A stretch of DNA of 64,000 bases from Chaenocephalus aceratus (Eukaryota > Chordata > Actinopteri > Perciformes > Channichthyidae): the NCBI GenBank assembly GCA_023974075.1, contig CM043797.1, positions 28,870,023-28,934,022 of the forward strand, given 5' to 3'. Position 1 is the first letter of the stretch. Each line of letters begins with the position of its first letter. The notes under the pieces are model-generated. The model saw only the letters and a list, made by a program, of their open reading frames with translations, was not told the origin of the DNA and did no database searches. Positions 24,439 to 46,930 of the stretch are shown here, one piece after another. Made by a program: the position numbers and the translations under genes.

Positions 24439-24720
24439 CTTTCCGCTTGGCACTGTAAGAAGGAGGAGAAATCAGATATTCTTCTCTTTTCCAGCAGTAC
24501 TTGACTTCAGAAAGCTTGTCTTCTCACTGGAAGCTTCTCTTGTGTGGCTCCTCTTCTCTGCAGCATCTACCAGCAGCTGTTCTTCTTGCCGTTGTCCCGT
24601 TCTCTGGACAGTGGAAGGGGCCTCTCCTAAAGTAGCCATCCTCAGCGGACCGCCCATGTTTCACATGCACACAGACTGATGTCACACACCTTTTTCACAA
24701 TCTCATCCACTGGTGTACCA
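24439..24720 (-). promoter_or_regulatory. sln: sln predicted 5'UTR exon 1
   Basis: On the minus strand the exon ends in GCGGAAAG|gtaaca with its last base at 24439. It would splice to the acceptor before 24083, removing a 355-bp intron. The 5' end is inferred from a TATA box at 24745-24752. A 61-codon upstream ORF lies wholly inside it. Confidence 0.6.
24472..24657 (-). CDS. 61-codon uORF in predicted sln leader
   Basis: The ORF starts MGGPLRMATLGEAPSTVQRT and ends SSTAGKEKNI before the exon donor. Its ATG has A at -3 and G at +4, a strong initiation context, and sits about 60 nt from the inferred cap site. The product is hydrophilic with no signal or membrane segment and resembles nothing I know. 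It may be a regulatory uORF limiting sarcolipin translation, a separate micropeptide, or chance. Confidence 0.35.
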   Translation of the reverse strand: MGGPLRMATLGEAPSTVQRTGQRQEEQLLVDAAEKRSHTREASSEKTSFLKSSTAGKEKNI

Positions 24721-24744
24721 CACAACAGAGGAGGGAGTCAGGGC

Positions 24745-24752
24745 TATTTATA
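24745..24752 (-). promoter_or_regulatory. sln: sln TATA box / MEF2-like site
   Basis: The minus strand reads TTTTATAAATAGCCC. TATAAATA is a consensus TATA box, and TTATAAATAG also resembles a MEF2 site, common in muscle promoters. It is about 90 bp upstream of the uORF start. Confidence 0.55.
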
Positions 24753-25238
24753 AAACATTATTGCAGATAAAGGTGGATTACAGTGGTTGCAAATACAATA
24801 CTCACAACTTCAGATGGATAAAGGAAACTGTAACAGTATCTGAGTATCTCTGTATGAGCCATATGCACAATGGGAAAACAAGTACAACAAAGCGTTTGAA
24901 TCTAGCTGATGCCATTGTTCATCAATCTGTCACAGAGCATCTTTGCAAAAAAAAAGGAAAGGTCAATTCCTCCCAGTTATCTCAATTTGAAATCTGAAAG
25001 TTATTAAAATACAATAAGGAGATGTGTTTGTCATTGGATAGGGTTGCCTTTAAAGCCTGGCACCTTTTCTAAATTGATTTCTATTAACTGATGAATGCAC
25101 ATAGCCTGGGCTTAACCAGATTCTGCTCCCCTCAGGGAAGTGCACCAATATACTGTATTAGCTCCGCTGGAATAAGTAGGTTTTATATAGCTCTATAGTG
25201 TAATAATGATCCCTGACCAAATTGTATATCAAACGTTT

Positions 25239-25274
<36 letters not shown>
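25239..25274. repeat. (ATCA)9 repeat, possible L2 3'-tail relic
   Basis: Nine ATCA units are followed by sequence loosely like the TTTATTTATATAGC end of the L2 elements elsewhere in this window, whose 3' tails are the same tetranucleotide. It may be the stub of a severely truncated L2 copy. Confidence 0.5.
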
Positions 25275-25352
25275 GGTAAACTTTGTTTCAACTATATAAG
25301 TACTATGCATTGTAAGAAGATGAAAACACTCATGACTGTATGAGTAATATGG

Positions 25353-25560
25353 AGTTAAAGCTAGCAGCTAGTTAGCTAAGCTTAGCAAAATGTGTGGAAA
25401 CACAGGAACAGAGAGCAAAGTCCACCGACCAGCAACTCTTTTTTCAGAGCTTTTATGTTGTACCTATCTAAAGATCCTATTCACTCCTGCTTCCAGCATT
25501 TGAGCTAAGCTAAGCTAGGAGATGATAAACAGCTGCTGGCTAAAGTTCCATGTTTACGAT
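25353..25560. repeat. degenerate dispersed repeat with GCTA-rich ends
   Basis: The block starts GCTAGCAGCTAGTTAGCTAA and later has CATTTGAGCTAAGCTAAGCT near 25500, with sequence between (AACACAGGAACAGAGAGCAA) of the kind seen in common teleost interspersed repeats. No target duplication is clear. Confidence 0.3.
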
Positions 25561-26264
25561 GCAGTAATTATTGTTGAATTTATTCCATCCAACTCTCGCC
25601 AAGCAAACAAGTGCATTTGCCAAAATTATTACTTTATTATTAACAATTTTTTCTTTTTCTTGTGGTCGTGTCCACCCATTGTATTTTTGCATTGTTCTAT
25701 GTTATGCTGGCGCTAAGAAAGGGATTTTTGACAATTGACCACAGCAAATCTCACACTTGGCAGCTGCTTAAAACGGTGTTATCTCTGAACTAATGTTAAA
25801 CCCCCTTGACACAGACACCTTCTACTGTACACACAGAGGGGTTACAGCAGGACGGGCATATGAGCTCGGGTAGCCTTGAACCTTTCCATTACAGGATTTC
25901 CAAGGTCATTCCCAGAGGATTAACAGATCAAAAAGACTGCCATTTTAGCACCATGCTGCCCTGCCAGCATCGGCCCAACAGCTATTTGACCCAGGGATTC
26001 CCATTGTCAGGGAGATCTAGCGCTTGGGTGCTTGATTAAAGCAGGGTGAGTTGTCCAGGCATCTCTGTGTGGGGTGGACCATGGCCCACTCTGACAGCTG
26101 TGTGTTTGTGTATAAGCGCTGGCAGGGTTACCCTCCAAATCAGTGGAGATAGAGGGGTGTCAACAAGGCCTCAGAGTGAGACATCATTCCACACATTCTG
26201 GGACATTGAGTGTGTATGGTATGTTTGTGTGCGTGTGCGTGTGCGTGTGTGCGTGCGTGCGTGC

Positions 26265-26268
<4 letters not shown>

Positions 26269-26346
<78 letters not shown>
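26269..26346. repeat. (GT)39 microsatellite with GCGT leader
   Basis: A pure GT run of 78 bp preceded by GTGC/GCGT variants from about 26227. Open frames across it on both strands are repeat artefacts. Confidence 0.97.
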
Positions 26347-26348
<2 letters not shown>

Positions 26349-29300
26349 ATGCATACTGTATGTGCATGCATCAAGCCTTATTGGCTGAATTTGTTTAGTT
26401 ATAGCAGAATTAACAAAATAGTGGACAAATCAACTTGATCAAGAATTCCTCTGCAGCTATGTATGCCATGAGACAATGAGCTATAAAATAAAGATGCTAA
26501 GCAGCTCATAATTAACATGTTCACGGTAGTTCAACATTCATGATTTACTGGAATACAATCAATAATGCTTAAATATATACAGATTTGTACTATTATTCAA
26601 ATTCTGCTCTACTTTAAAAAGCATATAGATATAGATAATATATTCTTACATCTGACAGCCAATTTAAAATTGAAAAAGGTAAGTCAAACAGGATTTGATG
26701 CAGAAAATGTGCTATGAAGAAAAGCATTTCCCTAATGCTCTTGTTGAATAAACACAAAAACGCCATGTGGTTTAGCCTGAACATTGGTGTACAAATAGCT
26801 GGCACTGAAAAAATTATTTAGCCCACAGCTTTGCCTTTTCGAGTGTTTAAATATGTTCCAGCAGCTTTGATTGAAGGGGAGATAGGAATTAATCTAAGCT
26901 GACAGAGAGATCATACGTTCAGCACTGTTCAGTCAAAGTCAATATTATTATCAATTTCTCTCTGTATGTGATACAAAATAACCTGTTCCATCACCCTTCA
27001 TTGTTTTGGAGTATCTTTCTCCACAAGACAGATGTCTATTTGCACAGAGTACCAAGAGATCAGAATCACTATTTTAAAAAGAAGGATCCGGTTTCTTTAT
27101 CCTTCCATCTCTCGCATGCAGTCCTGAGCTAATGAGACTAAGATGCCAGCAACTTCTTTGCCAGCCTCAAATCAAAGGGTAAAGGCATGCCTCAGGGTAA
27201 ACAAATGGTCCCACTCTGGTTCTCACCATTATACTGCTCTTTCCGAGCGTGGCTGATGTGTGAGGTGAAGCTGCCCTTGAGCACTAGCAAGGGAAATATC
27301 TTCCTAATCTCCTGAGAGCGATATTTCCATTTGGCAGAACCTTGACACTCTTTGTTCACAAGTTCATAAATATCTAGCCAACTTGGCAACATTTTGTTAA
27401 AATTAGACTTATAAGATAAAGTTCAAAGTTTGTCTAACAAAAAAAAAGTAACGAAACAAAATTTCACTTCAAGCTTGAGGTTTTTATCATGTTACATGTT
27501 TATTTTTTATTTTGAATATAACTTTGTTAGCTACTTCTCAACTGCTGTTTCCGAGATCACAAATGTACTTTGAACCTCAGCGTTTGCAGCTTGCATGGGA
27601 AGTCCTCTTAAAAAAGAAAAAGTGAAGTACAAAAAACTGCTCAATGTTCGCAGGAAGATTGTGTCACATTAGAAAGTTCCAGAGCAGCTACTAAGCAGAG
27701 CCAAAGGTTTAATCGTTTTCTCAACTTCTTACAATAAGATTAGGAAGTCAAATTGACTGATTGCAACACACTTGTCCATCAGAATTTTTTTAAAGAATTT
27801 AAAATTTATTCCTGCCCTTTGAATCAAACCATCTTTCCCCTCTTTAAAAAACGATTCTGTGCATGGGATAAACAAATAAATTCAAACAAAGAAGTGATCT
27901 TATTTATGTTATTTCAACAGTTTATTGTTGCAAACATTACATATTTGTAAATGATTTCCAAATCCTCGTGCTAGCCCTGATTAACTGCCCTACAAATGTA
28001 CCTGATGCTCATAAAGAGTAGATTCTTTGTATTTTTAATAATTACACCGTTTTGAAAACAAGATGGAGCAGAGTGTTGTTATGATGTTGGAAAGGGCAGC
28101 CTCCTGTGTCCTGTCTGACCAGCTGTTGTTTTGTCGAACAAACTGAGCATGCTGTTAAGATGAGGAAGGAACTTCCCACTGGCCAGCAGCTCAGCCTGGC
28201 ACTGTAATTACTGAGATGGCTGAGGACAGGTGAGGGCCTCATTACACAACAAACCCGTGTATAATCGCACACACAGACGCACAAATGTTTCACTCTCATA
28301 AACACATACAAAAACGTCAACGTGCATGCTGGAACATATGCTGTAGAGGAATTCAGGGAGGGAGGGAAGAAGCAGAGAATGCAGCAAACCGGCAGAAAAA
28401 AACTATAAAATAGGCACAGGTCATTTAAATTTAGCAACATGCCTGAATTTGAATGCTTGTATTTGAATAGCATCTGCCCTGATGTGTAGGATATTGAGTT
28501 TGTTAATGCATACCTGGCTCAGCCTGTGATAATACTCTTTCAATTTTAGGTAATATTAGAGTATCCTCAGTTGCCAGCATCTGAGTGCAGTCTGATGATG
28601 GATGAACGAATTGGATGGAAGTGGAATGGCAAACAGTCTCCCAAGGATAGTCATCCTACATACTTACACTTTTATCCCTTAGTATCAAGTTATCAAGGCC
28701 TATAGAATTATCCCTGGAGCATATTTGTCTGTCTTTTGTTGGGAGATTAGAAAGGCATGCAGCATGGATTTGCCACCAGGGTTTAGGTTCTATATAATGA
28801 AGCTACAGGGCAAACACTGGATGTCAGTAAGGCTTGAATACCAAGTGACAGATGATTAGCTCAGAAGAGAAAAGAGAAGGACTACTTACATAAAAAGGGC
28901 AAGAGTAATACGAGCTTGACATATATACACCACAATAGAACATTATGTCCCTGCTTGGATAACCACTTGAAAATAAAATTTCAACCATGTACATTTCAAA
29001 CACCTGTCTATTAGAACGTCACTAGAGACACACATTGTTAGACATTGATTTGTAACCCGTTTACTGTACCTCTACTGTAGTGGGGTTTAAAGTACAATAT
29101 ATGTACATTAGGAGTACCTTAGAGTATAACTGTTTTAGCCTACTGTATTTTTGGTATAAATAATGATTATGTAACTGTGTTCTATAACACAGTAGGCCTA
29201 CTGTTTATTCGTTTTGAATTTTTACACTGTAATTTTGTTATTACGAAATATTATTATTAAGGTTTACTGTATTCAATATAATAATAAGTATATCTTGTTG

Positions 29301-29601
29301 CCAGCAATTTAAAAGTAGAAGTAAAAGGGAGAAGCATGCAGGACTCTTACTTGTATTTGTACACACTATGGTTGTTGTAACTGAGACATTCTTCCACCAT
29401 AGAATTGTATATGTTCCTCTTGTGCTTTTTATGCTCTGACACGTTCAAAATATCTGCTCTGAAAAGGGTGTTCAGGGAGGCCAGCAATGCTGTGTGTGTA
29501 GTGTGTAGTCAGTAAAAGTTTGCAGGTGCTGCTCTCGAGAATCGCCGGGAACGTTCGGTGTTCGGTGCTTGTTGCACCCGGACAATAAAACATGACGCAC
29601 C

Positions 29602-40841
<11,240 letters not shown>

Positions 40842-40918
40842 AGTGACACACTTAAAATTGAGCTACACATATATGTTGAAGCAAAAGAGTTAATGCAATG
40901 TAAACAAAGACTAAATTA

Positions 40919-40924
40919 AATAAA
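40919..40924 (+). terminator. alkbh8: alkbh8 candidate poly(A) signal
   Basis: AATAAA, overlapping an ATTAAA variant at 40915, lies about 80 nt after the stop codon and is followed by a T/G-rich stretch (TTTGTTGTGCTTTT). The 3'UTR would be very short. Confidence 0.65.
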
Positions 40925-41657
40925 TCAATGTAATGACTTTACAAATGCCTGCCTTTGTTGTGCTTTTACTTCTAGCATTATTCCTACTAAGGTTGGAAAG
41001 TAACATGGTCTCAGGTTTATTTCCGAGTAGGTATACGCATACAACAAATTGGCATTGCTGTAAAATGGTATAAAACACAGTTATAGAAAATTAGAAGATA
41101 TAAAAACTACTGTGAAACCATTATTAAAAAATGTTCAGAAGAAATATACAATTACAAAAAAAGGAACTAGAAAAAGAACACTACACATATTACTATGAAA
41201 AGAAATATCTGCAGTATATCAGAATTTAGAAAGTCTTGCACTGCACTTTTGCTTTAAATAAATGCAGCTTGCTGAAACGTGAAGGTTGTAGGATGTTAAA
41301 AAGCACAGGTTGTAAACTTACTCTAGGACGGTGCTGTGTAAACTTTGACATTCTCCAGAGTGCTTACACTGTAGTGAAATTTCAACAATATTAGTTACCT
41401 CACTACTTTGCTTCCTCAGTATTTGACCTCGGTGTATAATATGAACTCACTAAGCTGTAAATGGCGTGTGCCCGACCTTTTCAAGTTAGGAGTGCATGTG
41501 TAACACATGGCATTTCAGGCTGTTAAGCTATTTATTCATTCAAGAAGCAGGACTTTTTCTCTCTTTTTAAAAAAATGTGTCTGCAAGAGGAAGCGCCTGA
41601 TCGTAGTAGATCATTCTCCAAACCATGCATTTGTGCATTTAGTAAGAGTAAAGTTAA

Positions 41658-42031
41658 AGGTGGGGTAGGTAAATTTCAGAAACCGGCTCGAGATACACTT
41701 TTTGTTATATTCCATGGAATGCTGTTAACATCCCGATAGCAATGATTATCTTAAGTGCTTTGACAAAACATTCATACAAATCTGTAGAGGCCGTAATACT
41801 GTAAAAAGTACAACCAATTCGTTTAGCCGGCCCGGCTAAACGGATTGGATGGCCTACCTGCCTGTCAGCCTTCCATCGGGGCACAAACTTATCTCGTGCC
41901 CTCATTGGTCATGTGCACGTTCGTGTGTGTTGGAGGAGGGGCTCTATAAGGAAGTGGCAGATTTTCTCCGGTTGTGTATTTTCAAATTCTAGCGATCTCG
42001 AGTCGGTTGCTCAAACTTACCTACCCCACCT
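41658..42031. mobile_element. TTAA-flanked MITE, copy A
   Basis: The 374-bp element has inverted ends AGGTGGGGTAGGTAA and TTACCTACCCCACCT, flanked by TTAA at 41654-41657 and 42032-42035. Its centre is palindromic (TTTAGCCGGCCCGGCTAAA). It is the same family as 44323-44695 but in the opposite orientation. The TTAA duplication points to piggyBac-type mobilisation, though the AGG start is not the usual piggyBac terminus. Confidence 0.88.
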
Positions 42032-42743
42032 TTAATGTGCATTACTTCATCATAGGTTGTGTGAGTTAAAGATTTAAAAATGAAAAACCTTCTTGATGAC
42101 TTTTTTTTATTTGCCAGCCTTGAACCTATAGTCTTAAATACAACATCAATCAATCAATGTTTATTTATATAGCCCAATATCACAAATGTTACATTTGTCT
42201 CAGTGGTCTTCACAGTGTGTACAGAACATCAGTATGACAATACGACACCCTCTGTCCTTAGACCCTCACATCGTACAAGGAAAAACTTCCGGAGAAAACC
42301 CACAGTTTAAAGGGAAAAATGGGAGAAACCTCAGGGAGAGCAACAGAGGAGGGATCCCTCTCCCAGGACGGACAGACGTGCAATAGATGCTGTGTGTAAA
42401 TTGAAAAGATAATACATTTGCAACATAGGTAGTCCAAATGTTTGGAAATGCATGTGTGTATAATAGGAAGATGAATCCGCAAGGATATCCATCCAGGACC
42501 TATGATCCAGGACCACAGCCACGACTCAAGATCCAGGGCTCGCGATCCAGGACACAGGACCACAGGATCATCCATGACTCCGGATCCCGGCGTATATAGA
42601 CACCAAAAAGAAAGAAATTTGGGGAAGCTGGGTTAATCGGAACATGAGAGTACACAGGTATAGACAGAGAGAAGGAAGAAGTAAGATGTCCCCCGACAAA
42701 CTAAGCCTATATCAGCAAAACTTGGGGCTGAATCTAATCAGCC

Positions 42744-42935
42744 CTAACTATAAGCTTTATCAAAAAGGAAGGTCTTAAGCGCACTCTTAAAAACGGATAG
42801 GGTGTCTGCCGCCCGAACACAAACTGGAAGCTGATTCCACAAATGTGGAGCTTGATAAGAAAAGGCTCTGGCTCCCATTGTACTTTTAGAGACTCTAGGA
42901 ACAACCAACAACCCTGCATTCTTGAAACGCAATGC
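42744..42935 (-). pseudogene. L2 copy 1 ORF2 C-terminal segment
   Basis: The frame reads RFKNAGLLVVPRVSKSTMGA, then APHLWNQLP and FKSALKTFLFDKAYS and a stop. This is the usual C-terminus of L2 ORF2 (product-trimming region after the RT). It is out of frame with the RT segment upstream. Confidence 0.75.
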
Positions 42936-43025
42936 CCTAGTAGGACAGTAGGCTTTAATGAGTTATTTAAAGTAAGATGGCGCCTGCCCATTAAGGGCTT
43001 TGTAGGCGAGAAGAAGAATTTTAAA

Positions 43026-44147
43026 TTATATCCTGTGTTCTATAGGGAGCCAGTGTAAGGCAGCCAGAACAGGAGTAATGTGGTCCCTTTTCCTAACTCT
43101 GGTTAGTACACGAGCTGCAGCATTTTGAATCAGCTGAAGCGACTTGACTGACTTCTTGGTACACCCTGATAATAAGGAGTTACAATAATCCAGCCTTGAA
43201 GTAACAAATGCATGGACTAGTTTCTCTGCATCGTTTTGAGGCAAGATATGCCTGATTTTTGCAATGTTACGTAGATGGAAGTAGGCGGTCCTTGAAATTG
43301 ATTTTATGTGGGCGTTAAAGGATAAATCCTGATCAAATATAACACCAAGATTCCTTACAGTCTCACTGGAGGCCAAATTAATGCCATCCATAGTTAGTAT
43401 ATCTTTAGATAATTTGTTTCGTAGATTCTTCGGGCCAAGTACAATAACTTCAGTTTGGGTCGTGTTTAACATCAAAAAGTTTAAGGTCATCCACATTTTT
43501 AAGTCCTTAAGGCAGTCTTGAATTTTATTTAGATGATTAATTTCATCAGGCTTGATTGATAAATATAGTTGAGTATCATCCGCATAACAATTAAAGTTTA
43601 CAGAATGATTCCTTATAATATTGCCTAACGGAAGCATATATAATGTGAACAAAATAGGTCCGAGCACTGAACCCTGTGGCACTCCATCGCTAACTTTGGT
43701 TTGTGTGGAAGATTCATCGTTAACACGTACAAACTGAGAGCGTTCAGATAGATAGGACCTAAACCAGCCTAAAGCAATTCCCTGTATGCCAACTAAGTGC
43801 TCTAGTCTTTGCAATAGGATATCATGGTCGATAGTATCAAATGCAGCACTGAGATCGAGCAAAACAAGAATAGAGACAAGTCCCTTGTCTGAGGCTATTA
43901 GAATGTCATTTGTGACTTTAACCAGAGCTGTCTCTGTGCTATGATGTGTTCTAAAGCCAGACTGAAAATCTTCAAATAAATCATTGTTTTTTAAGTAATC
44001 ACACAGCTGTTTTGCGACCGCTTTCTCAAGAATTTTTGAGAGGAACGGAAGATTAGAAATAGGTCTATAGTTGGCTAAAACCTCTGGATCGAGGTTGTGC
44101 TTTTTAAGAAGCGGTTTTATCACTGCTACTTTGAATGATTGTGGAAC
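43026..44147 (-). pseudogene. L2 copy 1 ORF2 reverse transcriptase segment
   Basis: About 370 codons remain open from [16 protein letters not shown] through [11 protein letters not shown] blocks are in order: [66 protein letters not shown], and the catalytic YADD. The upstream end is broken by the inverted duplication and the downstream end by a stop after EHRI. Confidence 0.88.
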
Positions 44148-44197
44148 ATGAATATGTCTTTATTATCAGGCAATCCTGATAATAAAGACATATTCAT
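44148..44197. repeat. 23-bp perfect inverted duplication (hairpin) in L2 ORF2
   Basis: Arms 44148-44170 and 44175-44197 are perfect reverse complements separated by CAAT. The right arm encodes the expected L2 residues (NMSLLSG, minus strand). The left arm is an inverted copy of it. The extra 23 nt shift the frame just before [12 protein letters not shown]. Confidence 0.92.
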
Positions 44198-44322
44198 AAT
44201 ATTTAATAAAGAAGTGCTAATTAATGGAAAAACTTCCTTCAACAGCTTAGTTGGAATTGGGTCTAACATGCACGTTGATGGTTTAGAAGAGAGAATCATT
44301 GAATTTAATTGTTCAAGGTTAA

Positions 44323-44695
44323 AGGTGGGGTAGGTAATTTTGGAGAAACCAGCTCGAGTGCGCTAGAATTTGAAAATACACAAACGGAAAGAATCCGACA
44401 CTTCCTTACAGAGCCCCTCCTCCAACACACACAAACGCGCACATGACCAATGAGGGCACGAGATAAGTTTGTGCACAGATGGAAGGCTGACAGGCAGGTA
44501 GGCCATCCAGTTATTTTAGCCGGGCCGGCTAAAATGATTGGTTGTACTTTTTTTGGCTTCCACAGATGAAATCTTTTTATGATTTTTTGTCAAAGCACTT
44601 AAGATATTCATTGCTATCGGGATGTTAACAGCATTCCATGGAATATAACAAAAAGTGTATCTCAAGCAGGTTTCTCAAACTTACCTACCCCACCT
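44323..44695. mobile_element. TTAA-flanked MITE, copy B, inserted in L2 ORF2
   Basis: The 373-bp element has the same AGGTGGGGTAGGTAA ends as copy A and is flanked by TTAA at 44319-44322 and 44696-44699. It interrupts the L2 frame: removing it with one TTAA rejoins minus-strand FSA to INLEQLNSMILSSKPST. This confirms both borders and the TTAA duplication. Confidence 0.93.
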
Positions 44696-44699
44696 TTAA

Positions 44700-45717
44700 T
44701 GGCTGAAAAGCATTCTAGTATATCTAGTGTAATATTAGAACTTACGTTTCCGGGAGCTGTTGATAACACTATACTGGTCAAAGGCAAGAGGTCATTAATG
44801 TTGTTTCTAAGAGTAACAATTGTATCGTTAAAAAAGAACATAAAATCATTACTACTGAGTGCTATGGGAATAGAAGGCTCAATAGAGCTGTGGCTCTCTG
44901 TCAGCCTGGCTACAGTGCTGAAAAGAAATCTTGCATTATTCTTATTCTCATCTATTAATGAAGAGTAGGCTGCTCTCGCTTTACGCAGTGCTTTCTTATA
45001 TTCATTGAGAGTAATATGCCAAATTAAACGAGATTCTTCAAGTTTAGTGGAACGCCATATCCTTTCAAGTTGTCTCGACTTTTTCTTTATTTTGCGGGTT
45101 TCGGCATTATGCCATGGAGCTAATCTATGTTGTTTTATTTTCTTCTTTTTCAAAGGAGCAACAGAGTCTACTTTTATTCGCAGCGCATCTATAGCACTAT
45201 CAACAACATGATCAATTTGGGGTGGTGTACATTTTGTATAAGTTTCCTCCCTTACATGCAGACATGCTATCGAGTTAAGTATTGATGGAATCTCTTCCTT
45301 AAATGTGGCTAGCAGTACACTAACAGATATGTTTCTGCTGCAAGAGCTTTTGACTAATGCTTTGTCTCGTAATAGTACTTCAAAAGTTACTAAGAAATGG
45401 TTGGATAAAGCAGGATTATGCGGTTCGACAAATAGTTGCTCAATTTCAATACCATAAATCAGAACAAGGTCGAGAGTGTGATTATAGCAGTGGGTTGGTT
45501 TATTTACACTCTGACAGAAACCAACAGAATCTAATATAGAGTTAAATGCAACAGTAAGGCTATTTTTATCATCGTCAACATGAATATTAAAGTCACCTAC
45601 GATAATTACTTTATCTGTTTTAAGAACCAAAGTTGATAAAAACTCAGAGAATTCTGATAAGAATTCTGAATAAGGACCTGGTGCATGGTACACTGTAACA
45701 AATAAGATTGGCTGCAA
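44700..45717 (-). pseudogene. L2 copy 1 ORF2 endonuclease C-part and linker
   Basis: The frame begins in the endonuclease (LFVTVYHAPGPYSEFLSEF), includes the conserved VIIVGDFNIHVD, KPTHCYNHTLDLVL and the SNHFLVTFE block with its catalytic-site His, and runs into the linker before the RT. It is one frame away from the upstream half and is cut by the MITE. Confidence 0.85.
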
Positions 45718-46250
45718 AGTTTCCAGGTCGGATGCGTAAGACTAAAAACGAGGCTTTCAAAGGAGGTATAATTTAATTTTGGTTTAGTATTGATAAGTAA
45801 ACTTGAGTCAAAGATTGCTGCAACTCCACCTCCTCGGCCCGTGCCTCGAGCAATATGAGTGTTGATATGGCTGGGTGGAGTGGCCTCATTTATGCTGACA
45901 TATTCTTCATGTCTCAACCAAGTTTCAGTGAGACAGCATATATCAATATTGTAATCTGATATTAAATCATTTACCAATATTGCTTTAGATGCTAGAGATC
46001 TTATATTTAAGAGACCACATTTAATCTTCCTGTTTTGTTGCACTGTAGTAGTTGTTACATTTACTTTGATTAGGTTATTATGTATGACACCTCTATTAGG
46101 TTTTACCTTAAATTGTCCTTGGGCAGACACACACACCGTTAATATTGGGTATTTTATTGGGTTCGGGATTCCTATAGATGACTGCCTAGGAGAGAGCGCA
46201 CAGAAGCGTATACAACTGCGACTCCGCCTCCTGGTCTCAACTCCAGTCAT
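45606..46250 (-). pseudogene. L2 copy 1 ORF2 N-terminus, APE endonuclease
   Basis: From the ATG at 46250 the frame includes KIKCGLLNIRSLASKAILVN, DICCLTETWL (metal-binding Glu) and GRGGGVAAIF, typical of LINE apurinic endonucleases. The ATG overlaps the ORF1 stop as ATGA. A one-base shift near 45720 separates it from the rest of the domain. Confidence 0.85.
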
Positions 46251-46930
46251 GGATTAAGTCCACAAAGCCCTGAAATGTTTGCCGAAATGAGATCTGCACC
46301 ATCCAAAGTAGGATGAATGCCGTCTCTCTTAATCAGACCAGGTTTTCCCCAGAAGGCTGTCCAATTATTTACGAAGCCCACATTGTTTGCTGGGCACCAC
46401 CAAGACAACCAGCGCTGAAATGATGACATGCGGCTATACATGTCATCATTGATCAGATTGGGGAGGGGACCAGCGGTGTCCGACATTGTTTTAGCATAAC
46501 TACACACCGACTCCACATTAAGTTTGGTGCATTCTGATTGGCGTAAACGAACATCATACCACCGACGTGAATAACAATCCATCCTACTGTATTTACGTTT
46601 ATTTTTAGCCAGCAGTTTAAGATGCGCCTCAACGTCGCCCGCTCTGGCCCCCGGAATGCATGTGACTGTGGAGGCTTCGGTCTCTAAATTCACGTGTCTC
46701 ATAATAGAGCTACCAATAACCAGAGTTGGCTTCTCAGCGGGTGTCTCGCTGAGTGGGGAATATCTCTTAGATGTGAACGGGTTGGTGAGGACCTGTGGGT
46801 TTCGCGTTATGCCCCTTCTGAACAGTCACCCAGTCTCCCTGCTGCTCGGGAGTTGCCGGGGGACGGCTAACATCTTTCGTTATTTGTTGTGGCACTTCTG
46901 TGGCAGGTGGGTAATTGGTCAGCAGCTCTG
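46247..46930 (-). pseudogene. L2 copy 1 ORF1, SGNH-esterase type
   Basis: The C-terminal frame reads PTLVIGSSIMRHVN, a block I-like GxS, and ends with RDGIHPTLDGADLISANISG, in which the D..H pair fits the SGNH catalytic motif. Upstream, a second frame gives GDWVTVQKGHNAKP and a stop, so a frameshift lies near 46760-46800. Esterase-bearing ORF1 proteins are known in L2/CR1-type LINEs. Confidence 0.75.

Larger units (their letters stand above)
24760..29601. other. sln-alkbh8 intergenic region, no gene recognised
   Basis: These two genes are transcribed away from each other and both promoters lie at the borders. I looked for exons of ELMOD1, which I recall next to ALKBH8 and SLN in human, and saw none. 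The contents are an ATCA repeat (25239-25274), a degenerate dispersed-repeat-like block (25353-25560) and a GT microsatellite (26269-26346). The rest is A/T-rich with only short random open frames. Confidence 0.55.

Noticed and set aside
24835..25000. Plus-strand open frame 24713-24997 as a gene between sln and alkbh8
   Set aside because: It runs antisense through the sln promoter, has no codon or motif support and no splice context.
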